From: Limimaricola sp027213785
Lineage (GTDB): Bacteria; Pseudomonadota; Alphaproteobacteria; Rhodobacterales; Rhodobacteraceae
NCBI RefSeq assembly: GCF_050847355.1
Contig: NZ_CP193756.1
Location: 124,001 to 188,000, forward strand
Direction: 5' to 3'
Length of the DNA stretch: 64,000 bases
Below the pieces are notes generated by a model. That model was not told where the DNA came from. It worked only from the letters and a program-made list of their open reading frames with translations, and searched no databases. Positions 33,956-41,835 of this stretch are shown one piece after another. Made by a program: the position numbers and the translations under genes. Positions within the stretch are counted from its first letter, which is position 1; each line of letters starts with the position of its first letter.

Positions 33956-34138
33956 GCGTCCGGCCGTGCCTCCCAACTTCCGCAGCAGCGGCAGCAGGCG
34001 CCCAGACAAGATGACGCCACCGCTACAATATTGTTATTTTGTCAGCAACCGTGCAGATTGCGTTTTCTGTCGCTTGCACCCGGTTTTGGAGAAACCGGCC
34101 GCCACCCAAATTACCATTTCAAAGCAAGGGCTTCAGCC

Positions 34139-34426
34139 GTGATAGCACATTTCCGCCGCACAATGGTCACAATAGTTATCCTGTCATGCGGCGCGGCGGC
34201 GCCCGCGGTCGCGCAGAGCTGCCTGGCGCCGCAAAAGCCCTATCTGCCCTCCGCGCCGGGCGAAGTGCGGGCCTATGCCGATCTGCTGCGCCAGGACTTC
34301 GAGACCTATCTCTCGGCGGTGTCGGACTACCTCCTATGCCTGGACCGGGAACGGGCCCGGGCTTTTCGGGAAGCCCAGGACGTCACGGCGCAGTACGAGC
34401 GCTTCGTGGAGATCGTGTCCGACTAG
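34139..34426 (+). CDS. Small exported protein, divergent from virB operon
   Basis: A 95-aa protein with signal peptide (HFRRTMVTIVILSCGAAAPA then VAQ) and a helical mature part with two Cys (QSCLAPQKPYLP; YLLCLDRERARAF). The start is a GTG at 34139, or an ATG at 34163 inside the signal peptide. It runs opposite to the virB genes, so the shared upstream region may hold both promoters. No family is recognised. Confidence 0.5.
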   Translation: MIAHFRRTMVTIVILSCGAAAPAVAQSCLAPQKPYLPSAPGEVRAYADLLRQDFETYLSAVSDYLLCLDRERARAFREAQDVTAQYERFVEIVSD

Positions 34427-36244
34427 CCCGCCCCGGCAGCTCGGGCATGGACCGATCCTGGACCATGGGGCTGATCCTGACGGGGCCACTGGGACGACGG
34501 CGTGCCGCCCGCGGACGAACCGCTCTGCGCGCCTCTCCGGTGAGTGGGCGGACGCAGCGCCAATCGCATCTTCACATAATTTCATTTTACGAGAGCCGTT
34601 TACAGATCGAAGCTCACGTGGGCCGGTTCGCGACACTGTCGGAGCGCCTCAGCCCATGCACAGCTGGGCGCGTTCGATGAAAGCCGGACAGCCATCGATC
34701 TTCGGGCCCGATTGGCCGCCGCGCGAAGGGTGGCTGCGTCTATCCCGCACAGCCCCCGGCGGCGGCTGGCTTTCGCGCCGCAGCGCCTGTCAGACAGCGG
34801 TGGCTGTGGAGCGCGTCGTCTCATTCAGGAGAGCTGTTCTTGAGCGGTCCGTCAGGTCGGCGTCGTCTTCGCCCCCCCTTTGGCTGGCTCTCGGCCCCAG
34901 AGCGCCGGGCAGCAAATCGTATCGACCCTGCCATGGTCGCCCATTGGCCGCGCCTGGACCGACATGTGTGCGCGAGATCGCAATGCCGTGCTGTATCGGC
35001 GCTGCGCGCCCAAGGCCCACGCGGATGCGGCACGCGTCGGCTGGCGGCGGGATCTTGGTCGCAGACGCCCGAACCCGCGGGAGCAGAGCGGCCGTCAGAT
35101 ACGGAGCCGGGGCCATCCTCGAGTGCCCCCGAACTGCAAGATGACTATATTGCAAACGCAGGTTCCAGGCCCGGTGCCGGCAGGGTCACTTTGCCGGAGG
35201 CGCCGCTCGCTCAGAGCGCCGTTCACTGCTGCTATTTCGGCGCAGCAAAACGCCGGGCGCGCAGGTGAGAGGGTCCGCCCCCCTGGCACGAAGCCGGGCG
35301 CCACGGATTCCGGATGGACCGTGTTCCGGCCGCCGCGTCATGGGACCTATAATACCGGATGGCCAGGCATGGAGCGTCGCCGGGCCTGCAGATGTCGGGC
35401 AGGGGAAACGGCCTGGCCCCGAGGGAGTGGAGCCAGGCCAGCACTCGTTAAGAACCAGAAAGAGCATCAACGATAGACCAAAGCCGTTGACGTATGGTCA
35501 GCCTCGTCGAGGCAAGAGGGTAAGGGAAGGGCCATTCGCATTATCGAGCGACAAAATCGCGGAGAGCACACCGTGCAATGGCAGGCGATGAGGGAACGGG
35601 CGTCCCGTAAAGGGGTGCCTTTGGCGTGGGCGGGTTCGAGATCCAGCCGGTGTCTCAGCTCGGTCGGCGGCAAGGAGGGTGAGCTTCTGTTTCGCGTCGG
35701 GCCCACGACGCCAGCGGCCGCTGTGGTGCAAGCAAGCCCGGATATCGCGACACCCTTCATGACGGGTCTTTCCATCCGCGGTTCGGTGCTACCGCCCTGC
35801 TGGAACCTGGTGTGTTACAGAGCCGAGGGGAAGGAAAACAGCCCCTCGGCTCCCGGCACGCGTTCGACGGCGTGCTGCAACCGGCAAGGACGGTTCTGGC
35901 CGCCCAGGCCGGCATCGGGACAGCTATGAGGTGTCGTCTGCGCCGGCAAGGACTGATGACGGCGCCTTGTCGGCGTGTCCGCCGGCCCCATGTTGTTTAT
36001 CGGCTGGACGGGTAGTTCGCTCCTCCCGCTTCCAGCCGGGAGGACCGGAGCGTGGCAGCGCTTCGGTTCTCGCAAAGGACGGGGTGTATGCCACGCATCT
36101 TGCGGCAGCCCGCTCGGAGGAGCGCCTGAACGCTATGGGCCGGGGACGTTCCAAGACATCGGCGCTGCCCTCGGGCTTTCCAGGGAGCAGGGAGAGCGCC
36201 CTTATCCGACCGAGCGAGTAAGAGAGCGGCGATGGCCATGCCCC
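34427..36244. other. 1.8-kb stretch without recognisable genes
   Basis: Several open frames exist on both strands, but all are Arg/Pro/Ala-rich, overlap each other in several frames, lack ribosome binding sites and show no domain. A GC-rich hairpin lies at 35410-35439 (arms GGCCTGGC and GCCAGGCC, 14-nt loop). Nothing identifiable as tRNA, IS or replication origin was seen. Confidence 0.5.
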
Positions 36245-37435
36245 TCAGGCAGCGGGTCGGGTCCGGCTCACTTCGGCCTCGGACGCGACCGCCGCGTGAT
36301 GCTGTCGGATCCCTTCAACAAGACCGCCCAGGATGACGGCGGCCGCGGCGGGGTCCAGGCCAAAGCCCGGCGCCATGTCCAGCACCTGCGTTACGCGCGC
36401 GGCCCGGTCCGGCACGCAAAGCGCCGTTGCCCGGTGGACACCGTGAGGAATGCGTTTCGGCAGTTTCAGACCAAACGCGGGTGCGAGATCGACGGTTTGG
36501 CCCGTCCAGAATAGGGCATGACTATGAGCGGGGGCTCGGCCCAGAAGAGTGTCGAAAGCCGCTCGGCGGAACAACCCTCGGCAGAGCGCGTCCGGATCGC
36601 GCGCCCATGCGGCTGCGGCGCCGAGGACATCGCCATGGCATACTTCGCGGCTCGGAGCATCGACGTGGTCGAGGAGAGTCTGCCCGCTGACCATGGCCCG
36701 CCGGGCGCCGCTCTCCCCGCGATCGAAGCGCTCTACGAGCAACACCAGCCGGTCCCCGAGACGCCGCAGCTCAAAACGAGGAACGTCGATGTGGCACAGC
36801 TGTGCAAGCCGGAGCCCCATATATTCCGCCCGAAGGCCATCTTGCGGGTCACGGCTCTTGCCGAACTTCGCGATGCAAGACCGACCCTCGATGTTCACGA
36901 GCGCCTTGGGGGATGTCCCGCCAACTGCCACGGCATGGACGAGCGGTGCTGCCAGATCCCCCGGCAGGGAGAGCCCCTGTTCGATACGACGGGCAGCTTC
37001 GGCCAAGGCTTCCAGTTCTGTCTCGGGCGCGATCCGTGTCTCGAAGCTGGTTGCCGACGCTTGAAAGGACAAAACGCCGATCCCGTCGGTTCCTGCGAGC
37101 AACCCGTAGGCGATGTCGCCAATTTCATCCGCGCCCGCATCAGCCTCGTGCTGCCCGAGCTGCAAGGCACGCGTGACGCGCCGGCCCCAGGGGCCGGGCA
37201 GGGCGTCACGCAATGTCCCGGTGAGACCGGGGCCTGGAAGGGACCGCATTCCCTGCGCCAAAGGCAGGTCAGGGCCGAGCGCGATGGCATTGGAGCGATC
37301 GAGGTAGTCCGACATGTAGCCGAAATCATGCCGACCATCCGTACCACGGTGCAGCCGTCCAGCAGGTACGGGCCGGGCCTCGCCAGGCAGCCAAGTCCAG
37401 ACAAAGGCCGAGGCGGCTTTGGATAAGACGTGCAT
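36245..37435 (-). CDS. HipA-like protein with lost catalytic residues (pseudokinase)
   Basis: A 396-aa HipA-fold protein. The N-terminal domain is present (HDFGYMSDYLDRSNAIALGP), as are the nucleotide loop AVGGTSPKALVN and the lysine strand SCIAKFGKSRD. The catalytic loop, expected as N-x-D-x-H-x-x-N, reads LLGRAPAHSHALFW, so the Asn and Asp are gone, and the metal-binding Asp of the AP-Y-D motif is replaced in DLAPAFGL. It should not phosphorylate. There is no HipB-like gene upstream, unlike the intact hipBA pair at 20.6 kb. It may be a decayed toxin or a regulator. Confidence 0.8.
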   Translation of the reverse strand: MHVLSKAASAFVWTWLPGEARPVPAGRLHRGTDGRHDFGYMSDYLDRSNAIALGPDLPLAQGMRSLPGPGLTGTLRDALPGPWGRRVTRALQLGQHEADAGADEIGDIAYGLLAGTDGIGVLSFQASATSFETRIAPETELEALAEAARRIEQGLSLPGDLAAPLVHAVAVGGTSPKALVNIEGRSCIAKFGKSRDPQDGLRAEYMGLRLAQLCHIDVPRFELRRLGDRLVLLVERFDRGESGARRAMVSGQTLLDHVDAPSREVCHGDVLGAAAAWARDPDALCRGLFRRAAFDTLLGRAPAHSHALFWTGQTVDLAPAFGLKLPKRIPHGVHRATALCVPDRAARVTQVLDMAPGFGLDPAAAAVILGGLVEGIRQHHAAVASEAEVSRTRPAA

Positions 37436-37726
37436 GCGCGCGGTGGTCAAAGGCCGGGTTCCGTAAAGCGGCGCTCCGACAGCGCCAGGGGCGGTTATAG
37501 CTCAACCGCACCCTAAAGACGATGTCCGTGAACCTAAAACAGCCGGGGCCGCGTAGCCGGTAATTTCAGAGCGTTACAGGCTCGTCTTGCAGGTGCCTAA
37601 GAACGCCTTGCAGACAAAGAGCTTTTAATCGCCGATTTGCGTGAGGATTGAGACAGGTGGCGGCACCAAGCCACAGCTCTTCATGAAGACAAGTGGCGCA
37701 AAGGCTTCTTCAGGATGTTGTGGAAT
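37436..37726. other. Intergenic, no gene seen
   Basis: About 290 bp between the HipA-like start and the end of the RT gene. No open frame with coding character and no clear terminator was found; the base composition is lower in GC than the conjugation genes, as in the RT gene itself. Confidence 0.4.
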
Positions 37727-38773
37727 TTAGAACGGAATGTCCTCGCAATCATCGGAAACAGAAGCGACCTTCTGGACGGGAGAGGTGGTTGTCGATCCTA
37801 CCTCCATTCTCGTCCGACGCTCGCGTCTTATACCTTCAGCAAGATTTGCAAGCTGCTGGCCTCTCGTGGAGGTGGACCCAACAATCTGCCTGATACTTCC
37901 AGCGGCCGACAACACCCGCCGGGATGCCTGCTCCCATTCGTCTTCCCTTTCAGCTTCAGATAGGCTGTCCAGAGCCTCTCGAAGCCGTTGATCATACCCA
38001 TGATCTGGCTTCAAATCTCTCCCGTAAAGCCAAATGCCGGTAATGCACACGCCCTCGCGTGCACTTCGGATACGGATTTTATGCGTTTTGTGACCGTATT
38101 CCCGAACGATCCCCCTAATTTCATCAAGGAGATCTGAGGTAATAAACTTCCCAGAAATAGTTATATCGTCGACCCACACCGACATACGAAGCCCCCGAGA
38201 TCGACAACACTCATATATCTGATCAAACATTTTTCGAAACACAATAGTCATCAAAACTGGGGTGACTGGTGAACCAAATGATGCCCTGTCATCAATAGTC
38301 ACTAAGTCAGATATCAGGTTTGCCACATCACGATACATACCGAATTCGTTGATAAGCCCTGACCTAATCATCTCTTTTGTGGTCGAAGGGTAAAACTTTT
38401 TAATGTCGATCTGCAGGAAGGCCTTTTGACCCGAGTGGTACTCCGCGTTCGTCCTCGTTGTCCTCCCAACCCTTGGACTGAAGATATAATCAGGCTGCTC
38501 AATCCTATTGAGCCACGCAGCGAGCTGTTCGTGGGCACCGTAAAGAGAAGATGACTTAGCCGGATAGACCAAATACCTTTTCTTGGCACGCTTTCCACGC
38601 CCCGTTACTTGAGAGCGTCGAACGATAGCTGGCTCTTTGTAGTGTACCTCGCGGTGCAAATCGCCCACCGAGGTGCCAACTAACTCAGCTAGAGCTCGCT
38701 GCGTAAGCTTTTGAGAAAAGGGCGACCTATCTGCGGGGTAGAGCTCACGCCGTCTCTTCTTACGGCGCTGCAT
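37727..38773 (-). CDS. Retron-type reverse transcriptase
   Basis: A 348-aa RT. Motifs: basic N-terminus; retron NAxxH signature in RTNAEYHSG (Asn109-His113); motif A FLQIDIKKFYPST (catalytic Asp123); motif B SFGSPVTPVL; motif C VWVDDITISG (Asp202, Asp203), with Val in place of the usual Tyr of Y-x-D-D; and the later GVCITGIWLYG, equivalent to the retron VTG motif with Ile for Val. It would copy an msr-msd RNA into msDNA for anti-phage defence. Its start overlaps the HTH gene by 14 bp. GC content is visibly lower than in neighbouring conjugation genes, a sign of separate transfer. Confidence 0.9.
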   Translation of the reverse strand: MQRRKKRRRELYPADRSPFSQKLTQRALAELVGTSVGDLHREVHYKEPAIVRRSQVTGRGKRAKKRYLVYPAKSSSLYGAHEQLAAWLNRIEQPDYIFSPRVGRTTRTNAEYHSGQKAFLQIDIKKFYPSTTKEMIRSGLINEFGMYRDVANLISDLVTIDDRASFGSPVTPVLMTIVFRKMFDQIYECCRSRGLRMSVWVDDITISGKFITSDLLDEIRGIVREYGHKTHKIRIRSAREGVCITGIWLYGRDLKPDHGYDQRLREALDSLSEAEREDEWEQASRRVLSAAGSIRQIVGSTSTRGQQLANLAEGIRRERRTRMEVGSTTTSPVQKVASVSDDCEDIPF

Positions 38774-39071
38774 CTAGCGGTTCACTTGGGGCAATTTTCT
38801 CAAGAAGTGCAAGTGTCTTACCCGCAATCAGCAGCTTACCTCTAGTCGCAGGCGGCTCTCCCTCCATTTCTTCAGCGAAGAAAAGAAGTTTTGACATTTT
38901 GATACCCAGTGCTTGACTGTACTTCTCAAGCAGTCCGAGTGTCACAGCTTTGTTGTCTCGCTCTACTTCGGATATTAAAGATTGAGACACATCGAGCTTG
39001 TGAGCCAGTTCAGACTGACTCATGCCGTAGTACAATCTAAGTATACGAAGAGCGTTGTTTATCATTCTCAT
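38760..39071 (-). CDS. Xre-type HTH partner of the retron RT
   Basis: A 103-aa protein with helix-turn-helix NALRILRLYYGMSQSELAHK and LDVSQSLISEVERDNKAVTL, followed by LLEKYSQALGIKMSKLLFF and a helical C-terminus (KLLIAGKTLALLEKIA). A small HTH protein directly upstream of and overlapping an RT is the make-up of HTH-associated retrons (type VI in the published retron classification, as I recall it). It may be effector, regulator or both. Two ATGs (39071 and 39065) are possible. Confidence 0.82.
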   Translation of the reverse strand: MRMINNALRILRLYYGMSQSELAHKLDVSQSLISEVERDNKAVTLGLLEKYSQALGIKMSKLLFFAEEMEGEPPATRGKLLIAGKTLALLEKIAPSEPLDAAP

Positions 39072-39106
39072 GGATTGACCCTTTCTGCTTCAACGAAAAG
39101 GGGCTC

Positions 39107-39218
39107 TTATGGGGTCGCCACTCACCCGAGGCTCATCGCGCCCGGACGCTCCAATATTAACGCGGCGATTGCCGCGCTCCGCATGGAAGCAATCGTAAGA
39201 TTTGGCTATACCCCATAA
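39107..39218 (-). ncRNA. Candidate retron msr-msd RNA
   Basis: On the minus strand TTATGGGGT (39218-39210) and ACCCCATAA (39115-39107) form a perfect 9-bp inverted repeat, like the a1/a2 arms of retron RNAs. Just after the first arm comes ATAGCC, containing an AGC as at retron branching guanosines. Two tandem hairpins follow: GCTTC/GGAGC with a 5-nt loop and CGCGGC-AATC-GCCGCG. The remaining 45 nt before the second arm would be msd. The total of 112 nt is short for a retron RNA. This is inferred from structure and position only. Confidence 0.45.
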
Positions 39219-39247
39219 AGGAAAGGTGTTCGCACCCATCTTCTCGA

Positions 39248-39406
39248 TCAGTCCAGCCCAAAGATGAACCGGATAGCTTCCCAGATAGCTTTCGCCATCT
39301 GATAGATACGGTAGGTCGAAAGCCCGCACGTAGTGATCACGGTCCATACCGCGATCCACGCCGACTTCTTCCGGTGGCGACGCTGCTGATGACGCTTCTT
39401 CGACAT
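39248..39406 (-). CDS. 52-aa membrane peptide upstream of retron
   Basis: From the ATG at 39406, preceded by AAGGAG 8 bp upstream: MSKKRHQQRRHRKKSAWIAV then WTVITTCGLSTYRIYQMAK and IWEAIRFIFGLD. A very basic N-terminus is followed by one or two hydrophobic helices. It is co-oriented with the HTH and RT genes, with the candidate RNA between them. No family is recognised. It could be a pore-forming effector or an unrelated small protein. Confidence 0.6.
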   Translation of the reverse strand: MSKKRHQQRRHRKKSAWIAVWTVITTCGLSTYRIYQMAKAIWEAIRFIFGLD

Positions 39407-39424
39407 GTTTATTTCTCCTTAGCA

Positions 39425-39514
39425 GCCGCGAATTTGCGGCCCCACTTCGCCAGGAGTGATAAACAGCAGCGGGTGACCCCAAGGATGCCGCACCCGGCCC
39501 ACTTCGGGTGCGGC
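39425..39514. repeat. Two GC-rich hairpins upstream of the membrane peptide gene
   Basis: GCCGC/GCGGC (39425-39429 and 39436-39440) and a 9-bp stem GCCGCACCC/GGGTGCGGC (39487-39495 and 39506-39514, 10-nt loop). They lie within the leader of the minus-strand peptide gene. They could be part of an alternative structured RNA (39420-39600), an attenuator, or a terminator for a plus-strand transcript, though no T run follows. Confidence 0.4.
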
Positions 39515-39768
39515 GCGCGCGCGGCGGCGTGCGTCCCCTCCGGTGAGCACAGGACGATGTCGGAGGCTTTAGGCCCCCACAGGGCTCAAGGCCCCAGTCT
39601 TTGAGTGGTTCTCCATGTCTCGTCGTCATGTGAGGAAAGATAAGCAACCACTTCAGGGTTTCAAGTATCGCAAGGAGTAATATCTCATTTTCTTCGGCTT
39701 CTCGGGCCACACAGCAGAAAGAGTAAGCTATCACTTTACATCTGTCGTCGATCAGCTTACATATAGTC

Positions 39769-40044
39769 ATGATCAAGACCTTTGCGCACAAGCAGCTGAA
39801 AGCCCTTTGGGAAACGGGCAAGTCGAAGATCGACGCACGCATGCACAGCCGCATCCTGCGGCGCTTGGATGCACTCGAGGCGGCCACGGCTCCTGAGGAC
39901 ATGAACCTCCCGGGCTTCGACTTCCACAGCCTGCGGGGGCACACGCCAACGCGCTACACCGTCCACGTGAACGGTCCGTGGTGCATCACTTTCGAGTTCC
40001 GCGACGGCGACGCCTATGTGCTGGACTACGAGCAATATCACTAG
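39769..40044 (+). CDS. higB: HigB/RelE-type toxin
   Basis: A 91-aa RelE-superfamily ribosome-dependent mRNA interferase: MIKTFAHKQLKALWETGKSK at the start, LPGFDFHSLRGHTPTRYTVH in the middle, and ITFEFRDGDAYVLDYEQYH at the end, all typical of HigB. The toxin-first order and the 9-bp gap to higA fit the family. Confidence 0.92.
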   Translation: MIKTFAHKQLKALWETGKSKIDARMHSRILRRLDALEAATAPEDMNLPGFDFHSLRGHTPTRYTVHVNGPWCITFEFRDGDAYVLDYEQYH

Positions 40045-40053
40045 GAGGCGAGA

Positions 40054-40371
40054 ATGAGCCGCAACCCTAACCGCTGCCCGACGCATCCGGGCGAACTGCT
40101 CCGCGAGGATGTGATCCCCGCGACTGGGAAATCGAAAGCCGAAATTGCGCGGATGCTCGGCGTATCGCGCCAGCACCTGCATGATCTTCTGGCCGAACGG
40201 AAGCCCGTCAGCCCGGAAGTGGCCGTGCGGCTTGCTAAGCTGTTTGGGAACGCGCCTCTGGTCTGGATCAGGATGCAAGGGGCCTACGATGCCTGGCACG
40301 CCACCCGCGAAGTTGATGTGTCGGCTATCCCGACGCTGAGCGCTTCACATGACCACTCGGCTACGGCCTGA
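40054..40371 (+). CDS. higA: HigA antitoxin
   Basis: A 105-aa HigA-type antitoxin: RCPTHPGELLREDVIPATGK, then the helix-turn-helix KAEIARMLGVSRQHLHDLLA and VRLAKLFGNAPLVWIRMQGA. The HPGE.L opening is the family signature. A GGAGG ribosome binding site lies between higB and higA. Confidence 0.93.
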   Translation: MSRNPNRCPTHPGELLREDVIPATGKSKAEIARMLGVSRQHLHDLLAERKPVSPEVAVRLAKLFGNAPLVWIRMQGAYDAWHATREVDVSAIPTLSASHDHSATA

Positions 40372-40392
40372 TCACCTTGCTAGGAGATTTCT

Positions 40393-40836
40393 TTGAATCG
40401 GCACGAAAGACGGAAAGCTAACAAAGGGAAACCCAAGCAGCCCCGCATGCTTCCTCAGAAAAGCGAAGTGTTTAGGTCTCCTAATCTGAGCAATCGTGAA
40501 GTGATTTTGGATGTCGTACCTATGCGACTTTGGGCAGAGAAAAATTTGCCCTTAGAGATGGTTCCCTTCAACTTTGATCATATCGAATGGCTCATGCAGG
40601 GAGGGACCGTGGATACCTCTGTTCTGATGAACAGAACCCTTCTCCAAGGCCCCAAGCCCATCATCATATGCCAATCGGAAGTCGGTCGGGGCGATGAAAT
40701 TGTTGATGGAAACCACACCTATGTCATGGCAGCGACCGCCTATCATATCGCAAAATCAGAAGGTATGGCCGTCCCACCAGGAACCCCAGGTTATACGCTT
40801 TCTCCAGAACAGTGGCGGAAGTTCGTGGTGATGTGA
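40393..40836 (+). CDS. Hypothetical protein with ParB-N-like segment
   Basis: A 147-aa protein starting at TTG (40393), supported by AGGAG 8 bp upstream. The N-terminus is very basic (MNRHERRKANKGKPKQPRML), the middle has ILDVVPMRLWAEKNLPLEMV, and the later GDEIVDGNHTYVMAATAYHI resembles the VDGNHR-type motif of ParB/Srx-like nucleases. A full ParB-type HTH is missing. Expression may be coupled to higA, 21 bp upstream. Confidence 0.55.
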   Translation: MNRHERRKANKGKPKQPRMLPQKSEVFRSPNLSNREVILDVVPMRLWAEKNLPLEMVPFNFDHIEWLMQGGTVDTSVLMNRTLLQGPKPIIICQSEVGRGDEIVDGNHTYVMAATAYHIAKSEGMAVPPGTPGYTLSPEQWRKFVVM

Positions 40837-40859
40837 CGTCTTCGTAACTTATTGGAAGA

Positions 40860-41102
40860 TTACATATCGTAGTCATAGCCTATGTCTCGGGAAACCTGGC
40901 GTTCTTGCTCTAGATCCTGTTCGAGATCCTTTTCGCGCAGTCGCTCCTAGGCAGCGCTCAGTTCATAATCTCCACTTCCTATCAATAGCGCGAGAGCCTT
41001 TCGCTTACCTAGTTCCACAATCAGCCAAGAGCGCGATTGAACGCTGAGATGGAGCGCAAGGAAAAGATTGGCTTTCAGATTGCCCTCGGCCAAATTACTC
41101 AT
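40860..41102 (-). pseudogene. 80-codon gene interrupted by an in-frame TAG
   Basis: From the ATG at 41102 the minus strand reads MSNLAEGNLKANLFLALHLS and VQSRSWLIVELGKRKALALL to YELSAA, then TAG (40949-40947), then continues in the same frame as ERLREKDLEQDLEQERQVSR and ends DIGYDYDM-stop at 40860. Protein-like composition on both sides makes a nonsense mutation likely. The two halves are 51 and 28 codons. The first half faintly resembles the start of IS110-type transposases, so a transposase remnant is possible. Confidence 0.45.
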
Positions 41103-41222
41103 ATATTACATAATGATGATTACACGTATAAGTTGTGTGCAGCAGCAAAGCTAAAGTGTCACCCATGAGCAATGCAGAAGTGTCACTCTCGCCTGCACCG
41201 AACACAGGCAGAGAGAACGGGC

Positions 41223-41768
41223 ATGGGATGGGTTCTGATGAGCGAGCGCGAGTTGCAGCGCGTCGAGGTTCTGGCGCAGATCGATGACGGTCGGATCGAT
41301 GTCCAGCGCGGCGGGCACCTGTTGGGGCTGACCCGGCGCCAGATCTTCCGGCTGCTGAAGCGGTATCGTGCGGATGGTGCGGCGGCGATCCGGCACCGGG
41401 CGCGCGGGCGCGCTCCGAACAACCGGATCCATGCCGCCAAGCGCGACTATGCCCTGTCGTTGATCCGCGAGAGCTATGCGGATTTCGGGCCGACGCTGGC
41501 GGCGGAACGGCTGCGGGACGACCACGGCCTGACAGTCTCGCGCGAGACCCTGCGCAAGTGGATGGTCGCGGACGGCTTGTGGCTGTCGCGCAAGCAACGC
41601 CGGGCCTTTCACCAGCCGCGTTTGCGCCGCGAATGTTTCGGCGAGCTGATCCAGATCGACGGCTCGGAGCATCGCTGGTTCGAGGATCGCGGCGATCCCT
41701 GCACGCTGCTGGTGTTCATCGACGATGCCACCAGCACACTGATGGAACTGCGCTTCGTCACCTCCGAG
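41223..41768 (+). pseudogene. ISNCY transposase, 5' part
   Basis: Codons 1-182 of the split transposase: MGWVLMSERELQRVEVLAQI, helix-turn-helix LLGLTRRQIFRLLKRYRADG, an Arg-rich linker, and the start of the catalytic domain ELIQIDGSEHRWFEDRG (first Asp) to RFVTSE. It is cut by the IS21 element after CCGAG at 41764-41768. The frame resumes at 44092. Confidence 0.85.
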
Positions 41769-41835
41769 TGTCAACGCCGACTGAAGTTTCCCCAGAAGTG
41801 CCGAAGTAAAATTCCCCAGTTTCCGGGTGCGGTGA

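Noticed and set aside
35410..35439. Hairpin GGCCTGGC/GCCAGGCC as a terminator
   Set aside because: No T run on either side and no gene ends nearby.
35628..35650. tRNA T-arm-like GGGTTCGAGATCC
   Set aside because: No acceptor stem, anticodon arm or D arm could be matched around it.
39604..39652. Inverted repeat AGTGGTT/AACCACT as retron a1/a2 arms
   Set aside because: Only 7 bp with a 35-nt loop, too small for msr-msd, and it lies upstream of the membrane peptide gene.
40947..40949. TAG as a recoded (pyrrolysine-like) codon
   Set aside because: No supporting machinery or context in the window; a nonsense mutation is simpler.
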